From Arthrobacter sp. Leaf337 (GTDB lineage Bacteria > Actinomycetota > Actinomycetes > Actinomycetales > Micrococcaceae): 37,492 nt of DNA. The stretch lies in the NCBI RefSeq assembly GCF_001423745.1, contig NZ_LMPC01000013.1, forward strand, positions 12,864 to 50,355. Direction: 5' to 3'. Below the pieces are notes generated by a model, which was not told where the DNA came from, made no database searches, and saw nothing but the letters and a program-made list of their open reading frames with translations. This document shows, piece by piece, positions 24,957-32,605 of this stretch (within the stretch, counting starts at the first letter, position 1; each line of letters opens with the position of its first letter). The position numbers and the translations under genes were made by a program.

Positions 24957-25667
24957 ATGGTCGAACGTCTTCTGGTTACCGGCGGAGCGTCAGGAATCGG
25001 ACGCGCAATCGCACTGCACGGACTCGAGCAGGGATGGGAGGTCGTAATCCTTGACAGGCAGCACGCCGGCGTCGGTCGCTCAATTATCGCGGACCTCTCC
25101 GACGTCGAGAGCACAGCGGAAGCCTTGGAAACGGCCCTGTCGGAGGGTCCCATTACACGCCTGGTCAACAACGTTGGCGCCGTCTTCCCGGCCCCGCTCC
25201 GGGAGCAGACTCTGGGCCAACTTGATCAATCACACGCACTAAACCTCCGATGTGCCGTACAGTGCACCCAAAGTGTCCTCGAAGGCATGACGGAAGCTGG
25301 ATTCGGTCGCATCGTCAACATGTCCTCGCGCGCTGCCCTGGGCAAGGAACTGCGCACCGCCTACGCTGCCGCTAAGGCCGGCCTTATCGGCTTGACCCGG
25401 ACGTGGGCTCTGGAACTCGGAGAGGCCGGGATTACGGTGAACGCGATAGGGCCTGGACCCATCGCCACCGAGTTGTTCATGAACGCAAATCCGGAAGACT
25501 CGCCGCAGACCAAAGCCATCATTTCGTCCGTTCCCGTCGGCAGGCTCGGCCAACCCGATGACATCGCAAACGCTGCCGGTTTCTTCCTCGACGAGCGATC
25601 CGGGTTTGTAACGGGCCAGACGCTGTATGTCTGTGGCGGACTTACGGTCGGATCGAATCCAGTGTGA
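24957..25667 (+). CDS. Short-chain dehydrogenase/reductase
   Basis: 236 residues. The fold begins at once with VERLLVTGGASGIGRAIA. D in VVILDRQ suggests NAD(H). NNVG replaces the usual NNAG near residue 70; NMSSRAALG carries the serine and AYAAAKAG the YxxxK. The sequence ends GQTLYVCGGLTVG. ATG 24957 is chosen because GAGGAAGG lies about ten bases upstream and the domain starts there; the frame is open 111 bases further up. It precedes the alpha/beta hydrolase and is divergent from LysR, so both probably belong to the same regulon. Confidence 0.87.
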   Translation: MVERLLVTGGASGIGRAIALHGLEQGWEVVILDRQHAGVGRSIIADLSDVESTAEALETALSEGPITRLVNNVGAVFPAPLREQTLGQLDQSHALNLRCAVQCTQSVLEGMTEAGFGRIVNMSSRAALGKELRTAYAAAKAGLIGLTRTWALELGEAGITVNAIGPGPIATELFMNANPEDSPQTKAIISSVPVGRLGQPDDIANAAGFFLDERSGFVTGQTLYVCGGLTVGSNPV

Positions 25668-25704
25668 GGACAATCAACAACCCTCATTGCCCAAGGAGGC
25701 GCAA

Positions 25705-26517
25705 TTGACTGGTCATGAAAAGTCGTTTCGAACCACGGACGGTGTTCGTCTTGTCTATGACGACCACGGCTCCGGCCCCGCCGTTCTGCTCGTGCACGGG
25801 TTTACGTGCAGGGCTGCGCACTGGGCGTTCCAGCGTGAGGCGCTCGTCGCTGCAGGCTACCGAATGCTGGCCCTGGATTTGAGATTCCATGGCCGTTCAG
25901 ACTCGCCGTCCAGCGGTCAACGCGTGTCCCGGCTGGGGAAAGATATCGGGGAGTGGATCGAGCATCTGGAACTTGACGATGTGGCGCTGGTCGGACATTC
26001 CTTGGGAGTCTCCGTCTGTCTCGCTTACTTTGATCTATTCGGCACGGACCGCGTACGAGCGTTCGCGGCCATTGACCAGTCTCCGAAACTAGTGAATGAC
26101 GAGACCTGGGCCTGGGGCGTAAGGTCAGTCGAATGGACCAATGTCTGGGACGCGGTAAACGGCCGATTTCAATGGGGTAACCCCGCCCTGGAGCCACCAA
26201 TGCCACCTCATGTCGGCAAAATCCTCGCCGAAGCCGGCAGCCCCGCTGATTTCCCGGTAGGGGCGGTGCTCCAGCTGCTGGCGGACCATTTCACTGCCGA
26301 CTGGCGCGACGTTGTTCCGACCGTCAATTCCCCGGCTTGGGTAGCCACCGGCCGTTACTCGCCATCATTTCCGCTTGAAGGTATGGAATGGTTTGCTGGG
26401 ACTCTGCCGGACTCCTCCCTGAACGTGTTTGAAAACAGTGGACACTGCCCTCACTGGAACGAACCCGAGGAGTTCAACCGGGAACTGCTCGCATTTCTCC
26501 GGCGGACCCTGCGGTAG
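25705..26517 (+). CDS. Alpha/beta hydrolase
   Basis: 270 residues. The oxyanion segment is LLVHGFTCRAAHW near residue 35, the nucleophile S99 is in GHSLG and the histidine H247 in NSGHCPHWNEPEEF. The usual acidic residue after strand 7 is not obvious (VATGRYSPSFPL has none), but D in FAAIDQSPKL after strand 6 could serve. The start is TTG 25705: AAGGAGG ends five bases before it. An ATG at 25627 would overlap the SDR by 41 bases and lacks a good site. It is probably an esterase, lactonase or C-C hydrolase of the same pathway as the SDR. It ends 27 bases before the convergent TetR gene. Confidence 0.87.
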   Translation: MTGHEKSFRTTDGVRLVYDDHGSGPAVLLVHGFTCRAAHWAFQREALVAAGYRMLALDLRFHGRSDSPSSGQRVSRLGKDIGEWIEHLELDDVALVGHSLGVSVCLAYFDLFGTDRVRAFAAIDQSPKLVNDETWAWGVRSVEWTNVWDAVNGRFQWGNPALEPPMPPHVGKILAEAGSPADFPVGAVLQLLADHFTADWRDVVPTVNSPAWVATGRYSPSFPLEGMEWFAGTLPDSSLNVFENSGHCPHWNEPEEFNRELLAFLRRTLR

Positions 26518-26527
26518 GGGTGACGCC

Positions 26528-26544
26528 GGGGCCTTACTGGCCCC
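26528..26544. terminator. Small bidirectional hairpin between convergent genes
   Basis: GGGGCC, loop TTACT, GGCCCC: a six-pair GC-rich stem in the 26 bases between the hydrolase stop and the TetR stop. No T tract. Confidence 0.5.
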
Positions 26545-27182
26545 TAGAACGTCTCCGTGGTGATGGCGCGCAGGAAAGCCTTTAGTTCAGCCGCCATATC
26601 CACGGAATGGTTGTCCAGAAGCCACTGCAGCTGCAACCCGTCCATCAGCGCCACCAACTGCCGTGACGCTACGGCCGGCACGACCCCAGGCCGCAAGCTG
26701 CCGCGCCGCTCCAGGTCGGAAAACGCCTGGCTGCCGACATTGCGGACCCAGTCGTAGCGTCGCTGAAAATACTCATGGGCGGGGTGCGTGGGGTCCGTCG
26801 ACTCGGCTGACAAAACGCAATGGAGCGCAACCAGTCCAGGTACCGTCGTGTTGTTGTGCACCAGCCGGACAATGCCATTCAGCGTGTCAATACCGTTGTC
26901 GGTCACGATCGCGGCTCCAGTCCAGGAGTCCTCATCGCGAAGGGTGAGTACGGCCTCCAGAAGTGCCTCTTTGCTGGGGAAATGATGGAGAAGGCCGGTT
27001 TTTGTCAGGCCGATCTTGTCGGCAATGTCCTGGATGGAGCCGGCTCGGTAGCCGGACGTCGAGAAGACCTCGAACGCAGCCGCCAGGATCTCCTGACGCC
27101 GTCCCTCCGTCTTGGCGTAGCTTCCGCGGGGACGCCCGCGGCGTGGAACTTTGGCGACAGCACTTGCCGCTGTTTCTGTCAT
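26544..27182 (-). CDS. TetR-family transcriptional regulator
   Basis: 212 residues. A basic leader (VPRRGRPRGSYAKTEGRRQ) is followed by the helix-turn-helix (ILAAAFEVFSTSGYRAGSIQ, then DIADKIGLTKTGLLHHFPSKEALL) at residues about 28-75. The rest is a helical ligand domain. It is divergent from the ABC-transporter genes with a 173-base gap containing a TetR-type palindrome (27268-27291). By position it is the repressor of the transporter, glycosidase and esterase genes and probably of itself. The inducer is likely a sugar-derived or deacylated product, but that is a guess. Confidence 0.9.
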   Translation of the reverse strand: MTETAASAVAKVPRRGRPRGSYAKTEGRRQEILAAAFEVFSTSGYRAGSIQDIADKIGLTKTGLLHHFPSKEALLEAVLTLRDEDSWTGAAIVTDNGIDTLNGIVRLVHNNTTVPGLVALHCVLSAESTDPTHPAHEYFQRRYDWVRNVGSQAFSDLERRGSLRPGVVPAVASRQLVALMDGLQLQWLLDNHSVDMAAELKAFLRAITTETF

Positions 27183-27267
27183 CTGGAAACTCTAACAACC
27201 TTGCGCGGAGCGGGTGGCGCGCCCCGTGTGCCTCGTCACAATCGCCGAGATATTGCTTCGGATTATT

Positions 27268-27291
27268 AAAACGTACCACTTGGTCTGTTTT
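27268..27291. promoter_or_regulatory. Probable TetR operator in the divergent promoter
   Basis: AAAACGTACCA, CT, TGGTCTGTTTT form a 24-bp dyad with 9 of 11 pairs; the core ACCA-N2-TGGT is common in TetR-family operators. It lies 86 bases before the TetR start and 65 bases before the binding-protein start, in the AT-rich part of the gap. Confidence 0.6.
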
Positions 27292-27355
27292 CGTGTTACG
27301 GTCTTTCCCACTGGCAGTCCATGGTGGACGCCACTGACCGCGAAAGGGACCAAAG

Positions 27356-28870
27356 ATGTTCCGATCTAAGCGAATGGCCGCTCTTGTCGCCGCCGTTGCC
27401 CTGAGCCTTACCGGCTGCGCAGCCGGTGGAGAGGCTCCTGCAGCCCAGACTTCACAAACACTGACCTTGGGCACACTGATGGCGCCCAAGTCCTTCGCGG
27501 CTGCGGACTCTGACTTCGCCAACGTGTCCCCCTTCTACCAGGCGGTCTATGACACCCTGCTGCGTATGGAGCCGGACGGCACCCTGGTTCCGATGCTGGC
27601 AAGCGAGTGGACGTACAACGCAGCCAAAACAGTCCTGACCCTGAAACTGCGGGATGACGTAAAGTTCACCGACGGCACCGTATTCAATGCCGACGCCGCC
27701 AAGCAGAACCTCGAGCGATTCAAAGCCGGCACGTCTGCCGACGCGCAGTTCCTCGCTGCGCTCCAGAGCGCCAAGGCTGTGGATCCCACCACCTTGGAGC
27801 TCACCCTCTCGGCTCCGGATCCGGCGTTCCTGGGCTACCTGTCCAAGGACGCCTCGTTCATGCAGAGCCCGGCGTCCTTTGCCAACGCAGATATTGCAAC
27901 CAACCCGGTCGGCTCGGGACCCTACGTTTTGGATACCGCCGCCACCGTCACCGGAACGTCCTACAGCTACAAGCGGAACCCGGACTACTGGGACAAGAAC
28001 CTGGTTCACTACGACAACCTGGTTCTGAATGTCTACCCGGAACAGACCTCGCTGCTGAGCGCCGTCAAGTCCGGAACGCTCAACGGCTCACTCATTGATA
28101 TCGCGATGATTCAGGAGGCTGAAGCTGCCGGCTACAAGAACAATCCGTTCGAGGGCAACTGGGTTGGATTGATCCTGTTTGACCGTGCGGGTACCACCAA
28201 CCCCGCTCTCAAGGACGTCCGCGTGCGCCAGGCATTGAATTATGCCTTCGATACGAAAGCTCTGCTGGATTCCGTAAACCAAGGCCGCGGCACGACCACC
28301 ACGCAGGTGTTCCCGCCATCCTCGGATGCTTACGACGAATCGCTGGACTCCCGGTACGCCTACGACCCCGCGAAGGCCAAAGCGCTTCTGGCCCAAGCTG
28401 GCTACCAAAGCCTGACGTTGAAGATGCCTTCCACGCCGCTGGTGAATAGCGCAGTCTTTGCCCTGATAACCCAGCAGCTGAAAGACGTCGGAGTTACTGT
28501 CGAGACCGTCGACGCCGGTAACAACTTCATTGCCGACCTGCTGGCCGCGAAGTATGCGGCAAGTTACATGATCCTGGAGCAACAGTCCGACTGGCAGTTG
28601 ATCAACATGAAGATCGCTCCGAACGCGGCATGGAATCCCTACAAGTACGCCGACCCCAAGGTAGACGAACTGGTCAAGAAGATTAACCTCGGTTCCGAGG
28701 ATGAGCAGAAGTCTTCGGCTAAGGAGCTGAACAAGTACATCGTCGAACAAGCTTGGTTCGCGCCCTGGTATCGCCCACAGAACAGCTTCGTGACTGACAC
28801 CAAGACCAACGTCGAGCTTCAGACGGGCAACGTGTACCCGTTCATCTGGTCCTTTACTCCCGCCTCCTAG
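27356..28870 (+). CDS. ABC transporter substrate-binding lipoprotein (peptide/nickel/oligosaccharide family 5)
   Basis: 504 residues. The signal peptide (positively charged MFRSKRM then a hydrophobic run) ends in the lipobox L-T-G-C21, so the protein is lipid-anchored outside the membrane. The SBP_bac_5 fold shows in PFYQAVYDTLLRMEPDGTLV, LASEWTYN, LKLRDDVKFTDGTVFNADA and NPVGSGPYVL, then VRQALNYAFD. The family binds peptides, nickel, opines or, in actinobacteria, oligosaccharides; a GH3 enzyme downstream favours a glycoside. ATG 27356 has AAGGGA nine bases upstream. It is followed by a hairpin and the permease genes. Confidence 0.92.
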   Translation: MFRSKRMAALVAAVALSLTGCAAGGEAPAAQTSQTLTLGTLMAPKSFAAADSDFANVSPFYQAVYDTLLRMEPDGTLVPMLASEWTYNAAKTVLTLKLRDDVKFTDGTVFNADAAKQNLERFKAGTSADAQFLAALQSAKAVDPTTLELTLSAPDPAFLGYLSKDASFMQSPASFANADIATNPVGSGPYVLDTAATVTGTSYSYKRNPDYWDKNLVHYDNLVLNVYPEQTSLLSAVKSGTLNGSLIDIAMIQEAEAAGYKNNPFEGNWVGLILFDRAGTTNPALKDVRVRQALNYAFDTKALLDSVNQGRGTTTTQVFPPSSDAYDESLDSRYAYDPAKAKALLAQAGYQSLTLKMPSTPLVNSAVFALITQQLKDVGVTVETVDAGNNFIADLLAAKYAASYMILEQQSDWQLINMKIAPNAAWNPYKYADPKVDELVKKINLGSEDEQKSSAKELNKYIVEQAWFAPWYRPQNSFVTDTKTNVELQTGNVYPFIWSFTPAS

Positions 28871-28875
28871 CGGAG

Positions 28876-28912
28876 GGCTGCCGGTCCGGGCCCTGAACCC
28901 GGCCCGGCAGCC
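28876..28912 (+). other. Intercistronic hairpin after the binding-protein gene
   Basis: GGCTGCCGGTCCGGG and CCCGGCCCGGCAGCC pair with one mismatch around a seven-base loop. There is no T tract. Such hairpins after binding-protein genes commonly stabilise the upstream mRNA or partly end transcription, giving more binding protein than membrane parts. Confidence 0.55.
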
Positions 28913-28937
28913 TCTGTCACCCCTTAAGGATTTTCGA

Positions 28938-29879
28938 ATGTACCAATTCGTGCTGCGGCGCCTGCTCTCGGGTGTCCTCCTGCTGTTTGTTATCACCACG
29001 GTCGCCTACCTGCTGTTATATGCGGGCGGCGGCGACATCGCCCGCCGCATCGTGGGCCCTACTGCCAGCGATGCTCAGGTGGCGCTGAAGGCTAGCCAGC
29101 TGGGCCTGGACCGTCCCCTCGTTGTCCAGTACTGGGACTGGCTCACCGGTGCATTAACTGGCGACCTCGGCCGGTCCTGGTTCAACGGCCAGCTTGTCAG
29201 CGCCGGCGTCAGCAGCCGTCTGTCCGTGACCCTCTCGCTGGTCCTTGGTGCAACCATCATCGCGGCGGTCGTCTCGGTCGTCGTGGCAGTCTGGGCCGCG
29301 GTCCGCCGCGGCTGGGTGGATCGTGTGGTCCAGTTTGTCGGCGTCCTCGGCTTCGCCATCCCGGGTTTCCTCATCGCGCTTGGCCTGGTGTCCCTCTTCG
29401 CACTGAACCTTAAATGGTTCAAAGCCACCGGTTATGTCCCAATTACGACGTCGTTCGGCGGCTGGGCGGCAACCGTCACCTTGCCGATCGTTGCCCTCTC
29501 CATAGGCTGCATTGCCGCCGTCGTCCAGCAGATCCGCGGCTCGCTGATTGACGCGCTCCGCCAGGACTACGTGCGGACGCTGCGCGCCCGCGGACTCTCC
29601 TTCAACCGCGTGGTCTACAAACACGTGTTGCGCAACGCCGGCGGCCCCGCCTTAGCAGTGCTCGCAGTGCAGTTCATCGGTTTGCTGGGCGGCGCCGTCA
29701 TCGTTGAACAGATCTTCGCCCTGCCCGGCCTGGGGCAAATCACTGTTGCCGCCACCGGCCAAGGTGACATTCCCGTCGTGATGGGAGTGGTCGTGGCGAC
29801 CGCGGCCATCGTCGTGATCGTCAACCTCGTCATCGACCTTGCCCAAGGCTGGCTCAACCCGAAAGTTCGGCTGTCATGA
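28938..29879 (+). CDS. ABC transporter permease, DppB/OppB type
   Basis: 313 residues with about six membrane spans. The N-terminal MYQFVLRRLLSGVLLLFVIT is the typical first helix. A-L-R-Q-D-Y-V-R-T-L-R-A-R-G-L near residues 208-222 is the EAA-like loop that contacts the ATPase, followed by NRVVYKHVLRNA. GGAVIVEQIFALPGLG is another family block. ATG 28938 has AAGGA seven bases upstream. Its stop overlaps the next start as ATGA. It forms the membrane channel with the permease half of the next protein. Confidence 0.93.
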   Translation: MYQFVLRRLLSGVLLLFVITTVAYLLLYAGGGDIARRIVGPTASDAQVALKASQLGLDRPLVVQYWDWLTGALTGDLGRSWFNGQLVSAGVSSRLSVTLSLVLGATIIAAVVSVVVAVWAAVRRGWVDRVVQFVGVLGFAIPGFLIALGLVSLFALNLKWFKATGYVPITTSFGGWAATVTLPIVALSIGCIAAVVQQIRGSLIDALRQDYVRTLRARGLSFNRVVYKHVLRNAGGPALAVLAVQFIGLLGGAVIVEQIFALPGLGQITVAATGQGDIPVVMGVVVATAAIVVIVNLVIDLAQGWLNPKVRLS

Positions 29880-31693
29880 TCGAATCACCCCCACCGATGC
29901 CCGCCGGGGCGGCCAAGGTTTCCTTGTTCCGCAGGCTCTTGACCCACCCGACCGGTGTCGTTTCAATGGTCCTCCTTGTCCTGGTGGCGCTGGCCTCCGT
30001 CCTTGCGCCCCTGCTGGCAACCCACGACCCCAACACCGCGAGTGTGCAACAGGTGCTGGCAAAGGCTGGCTCCGAGCACATTCTGGGCGCAGACAGCGCA
30101 GGCCGCGACGTCTTTAGCCGGCTACTGTTCGCGGGGCAGTTCAGCCTCGCCGGTGCCCTCGTCGCCCTCGCCGTGGCGCTTATCCTCGGTGTCACCGCCG
30201 GCTTGGCCGCGGGGTACTACGGCGGCTGGTTCGACTCCGTGTCCTCATGGCTCACCGGACTGATGATGGCCCTTCCCGGCATGGTGGTGCTGCTGGCAGC
30301 CCGCGCTGTGGTTGGCCCGTCGATGTGGCTCTCCATGATGATCTTCGGTGTCCTGCTGTCGCCGGCGTTCTTCCGATTGGTTTACGCCTCGGTCACGGCG
30401 GTCCGCAACGAGCTGTATGTCGACGCAGCACGCGTCTCCGGGCTTAGCGACGTCCGGATCATCGGCCGCCACATCCTTACCGTAGTCCGGGCACCTGTCA
30501 TCATCCAGTCCGCCATGGTCCTCGGCATTGCCATCGCCATCCAGGCCGGCCTCGAGTTCCTCGGGTTGGGCGACAGAAACATCCCAACATGGGGCAGCAT
30601 GCTCAACGACGGCTTCATCAACATCTTTAAGTCACCCACCCTGGTGCTGTGGCCTGCCCTGATCATCGGGCTGGTGTGCATAGCGCTGACTCTGCTGGCT
30701 AACGCAATGCGCGACGAACTCGAACGAAGCCGCGGACCGGTCAAGAAGAGCCACAAGGCTGCTGCAGCTGAGGCAGCAGCCGACGCCGAAGGTGCCGCCG
30801 AGAAGCGCGGTGCCGCCGCCGTCGTCCACGCTGACGAGCCGAATGAAGACGCCGGCGAGATCCTGTTGGAAGTCACTGACCTGGGCGTCGGTTACGACCA
30901 GCCGGACGGTTCCACCACCCACGTGGTGAACCACGTGAACCTGACCGTCCGCCGAGGCGAAGTCCATGGCCTGGTGGGCGAATCAGGGTCCGGCAAGACA
31001 CAGACCGCGTTCTCCATCCTCCGGCTCCTGCCGCAGGGCGGACGCATTACTGGCGGGTCCATATTCTTTGAGGGCCAGGACCTGGCCCAACTCTCTGAAA
31101 AGGAGATGACCAAGGTCCGCGGAAAACGCATCGCATATATCCCGCAGGAGCCCATGTCGAACCTGGATTCCGCCTTCACCATCGGCAGCCAGCTCATGGA
31201 GCCCATGCGGGTCTGCCTGGGTATCTCCAAGGCAGAAGCCCGCAAACGGGCCCTCTCCCTCTTGGCGAAGGTGGGCATCCCCAACCCGGAACGCACCTTC
31301 GACGCATACCCGCACCAGATCTCCGGCGGCATGGCACAGCGCGTCCTGATCGCGGGGGCCGTCTCGTGCGAACCGGACCTGCTCATCGCCGACGAACCGA
31401 CTACCGCTCTCGACGTCACAGTCCAGGCCGAAGTCTTGAACCTGCTCCGCGAACTTCAGGACGAACTGAACATGGGCGTCATCCTGGTGACCCACAACTT
31501 CGGCGTGGTGGCCGACCTTTGCGACCGCGTCACAGTGATGCAGACCGGAAGGGTGGTGGAAACCGGACCCGTGCGCTCCATCTTCAACCACGCCCAGCAC
31601 CCTTACACACGCCAGCTGCTCGGAGCGATTCTCGAGGACACGGCACCCCGCGGGCAGTACACCCTCAAGGAACTGAAAGGAGTGGCGTCATGA
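29876..31693 (+). CDS. Fused ABC permease (DppC type) and ATPase (DppD type)
   Basis: 605 residues. Residues 1 to about 285 are a DppC-like permease with six spans, and the ATPase-contact loop reads AVRNELYVDAARVSGLSD. An alanine- and lysine-rich linker (about 287-325) leads to a DppD-like ATPase: Walker A GESGSGKT near 367, signature ISGGMAQRV near 482, Walker B LLIADEPTTALD near 501, and the C-terminal oligopeptide-transporter tail with HPYTRQLLGAI. The two functions are normally separate genes; fusion fixes a 1:1 ratio and is known in some actinobacteria. There is no sign of a frameshift. The ends overlap both neighbours by ATGA. Confidence 0.92.
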   Translation: MIESPPPMPAGAAKVSLFRRLLTHPTGVVSMVLLVLVALASVLAPLLATHDPNTASVQQVLAKAGSEHILGADSAGRDVFSRLLFAGQFSLAGALVALAVALILGVTAGLAAGYYGGWFDSVSSWLTGLMMALPGMVVLLAARAVVGPSMWLSMMIFGVLLSPAFFRLVYASVTAVRNELYVDAARVSGLSDVRIIGRHILTVVRAPVIIQSAMVLGIAIAIQAGLEFLGLGDRNIPTWGSMLNDGFINIFKSPTLVLWPALIIGLVCIALTLLANAMRDELERSRGPVKKSHKAAAAEAAADAEGAAEKRGAAAVVHADEPNEDAGEILLEVTDLGVGYDQPDGSTTHVVNHVNLTVRRGEVHGLVGESGSGKTQTAFSILRLLPQGGRITGGSIFFEGQDLAQLSEKEMTKVRGKRIAYIPQEPMSNLDSAFTIGSQLMEPMRVCLGISKAEARKRALSLLAKVGIPNPERTFDAYPHQISGGMAQRVLIAGAVSCEPDLLIADEPTTALDVTVQAEVLNLLRELQDELNMGVILVTHNFGVVADLCDRVTVMQTGRVVETGPVRSIFNHAQHPYTRQLLGAILEDTAPRGQYTLKELKGVAS

Positions 31694-32550
31694 CCGAGAC
31701 ACTGCTCGACATCAAGGACGTCGTGGTCGAATACCCCTCCAAGGGCTTCCGGAAGGAGCCGTTCAAGGCTCTCAAGGGCGTCTCCTTGGACATCCGGCAG
31801 GGGGAGACCGTGGGCCTGGTGGGGGAATCCGGGTCCGGCAAAACCACCCTGGGCCGCGCCGTGCTGGGACTCGCACCGGTAACCGGCGGCGGCATCAAAT
31901 ACCGGGGCCGGGAAATCTCCAAGGCCACCCGGGCCCAGCGCAGGGACCTCAGCCACGAGATCCAAGTCGTCTTCCAGGACCCCTACACCTCGCTGAACCC
32001 GTCCATGACCATCGAGCAAATCCTCACCGAACCGCTCACCGTCCGCAAAGTAGGGCGTCAGGCCGCTAACAAGCGCGTAGCCGAGCTCCTGGACCAGGTC
32101 CGGCTGCCACCGGGTGCCGCACACCGGCTGCCGCGGGAATTCTCCGGCGGGCAGCGCCAGCGCGTCGCCATCGCCCGTGCCCTGGCCCTGGACCCGAAGC
32201 TGATTGTGTGCGATGAGCCTGTCTCTGCCTTGGACCTCTCCACCCAGGCCCGCGTTATGGAACTGTTCATCGAGATCCAGGAACGCACCGGGGTGGCCTA
32301 CCTCTTTGTCTCCCACGACCTCGCCGTTGTGCGGCACCTCAGCCACCGTGTTGCCGTGATGTACCACGGCGAGATTGTTGAATGGGGCGACGGCGAACAG
32401 GTCACCGGAGCGCCGGAACATCCCTACACACAGCGGCTGTTCATGGCCGCGCCGATCCCTGATCCCGACCGGCAGGCTCAGCACCGCGCCGACAGGCTGC
32501 GGCTCCTGGAACTCCAGCGCGAACAAGACGTTCAGGCCGGCGTCGCCTGA
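31690..32550 (+). CDS. ABC transporter ATP-binding protein, DppF type
   Basis: 286 residues. Walker A is GESGSGKTTLG near residue 46, the Q-loop region reads VVFQDPYTSLNP, the signature is FSGGQRQRVAIARAL near 153 and Walker B is LIVCDEPVSALD near 173, followed by the H-loop SHDLAVV. The tail with EHPYTQRLFMAAPIPDP is typical for DppF/OppF. ATG 31690 overlaps the preceding stop (ATGA); the open frame further upstream is a shadow of the fusion gene. It pairs with the ATPase half of the fused protein to energise import. Confidence 0.93.
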   Translation: MTETLLDIKDVVVEYPSKGFRKEPFKALKGVSLDIRQGETVGLVGESGSGKTTLGRAVLGLAPVTGGGIKYRGREISKATRAQRRDLSHEIQVVFQDPYTSLNPSMTIEQILTEPLTVRKVGRQAANKRVAELLDQVRLPPGAAHRLPREFSGGQRQRVAIARALALDPKLIVCDEPVSALDLSTQARVMELFIEIQERTGVAYLFVSHDLAVVRHLSHRVAVMYHGEIVEWGDGEQVTGAPEHPYTQRLFMAAPIPDPDRQAQHRADRLRLLELQREQDVQAGVA

Positions 32551-32605
32551 CCAGCATCCACCTGAGCATCGACACGTCCTCCGCACCGACAGCCAGAAAG
32601 CCACC

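Noticed and set aside
28876..28912. True terminator between the binding protein and permease genes
   Set aside because: The stem is strong but lacks a T tract and the following genes are clearly part of the same transporter; a stabilising or attenuating hairpin is more likely.
31366..31689. N-terminal extension of the DppF-type ATPase
   Set aside because: It is an alternative frame of the fused permease-ATPase gene; the family start is at 31690.
32375..32605. N-terminal extension of the GH3 enzyme
   Set aside because: It overlaps the end of the DppF gene in another frame; the domain begins just after 32606.
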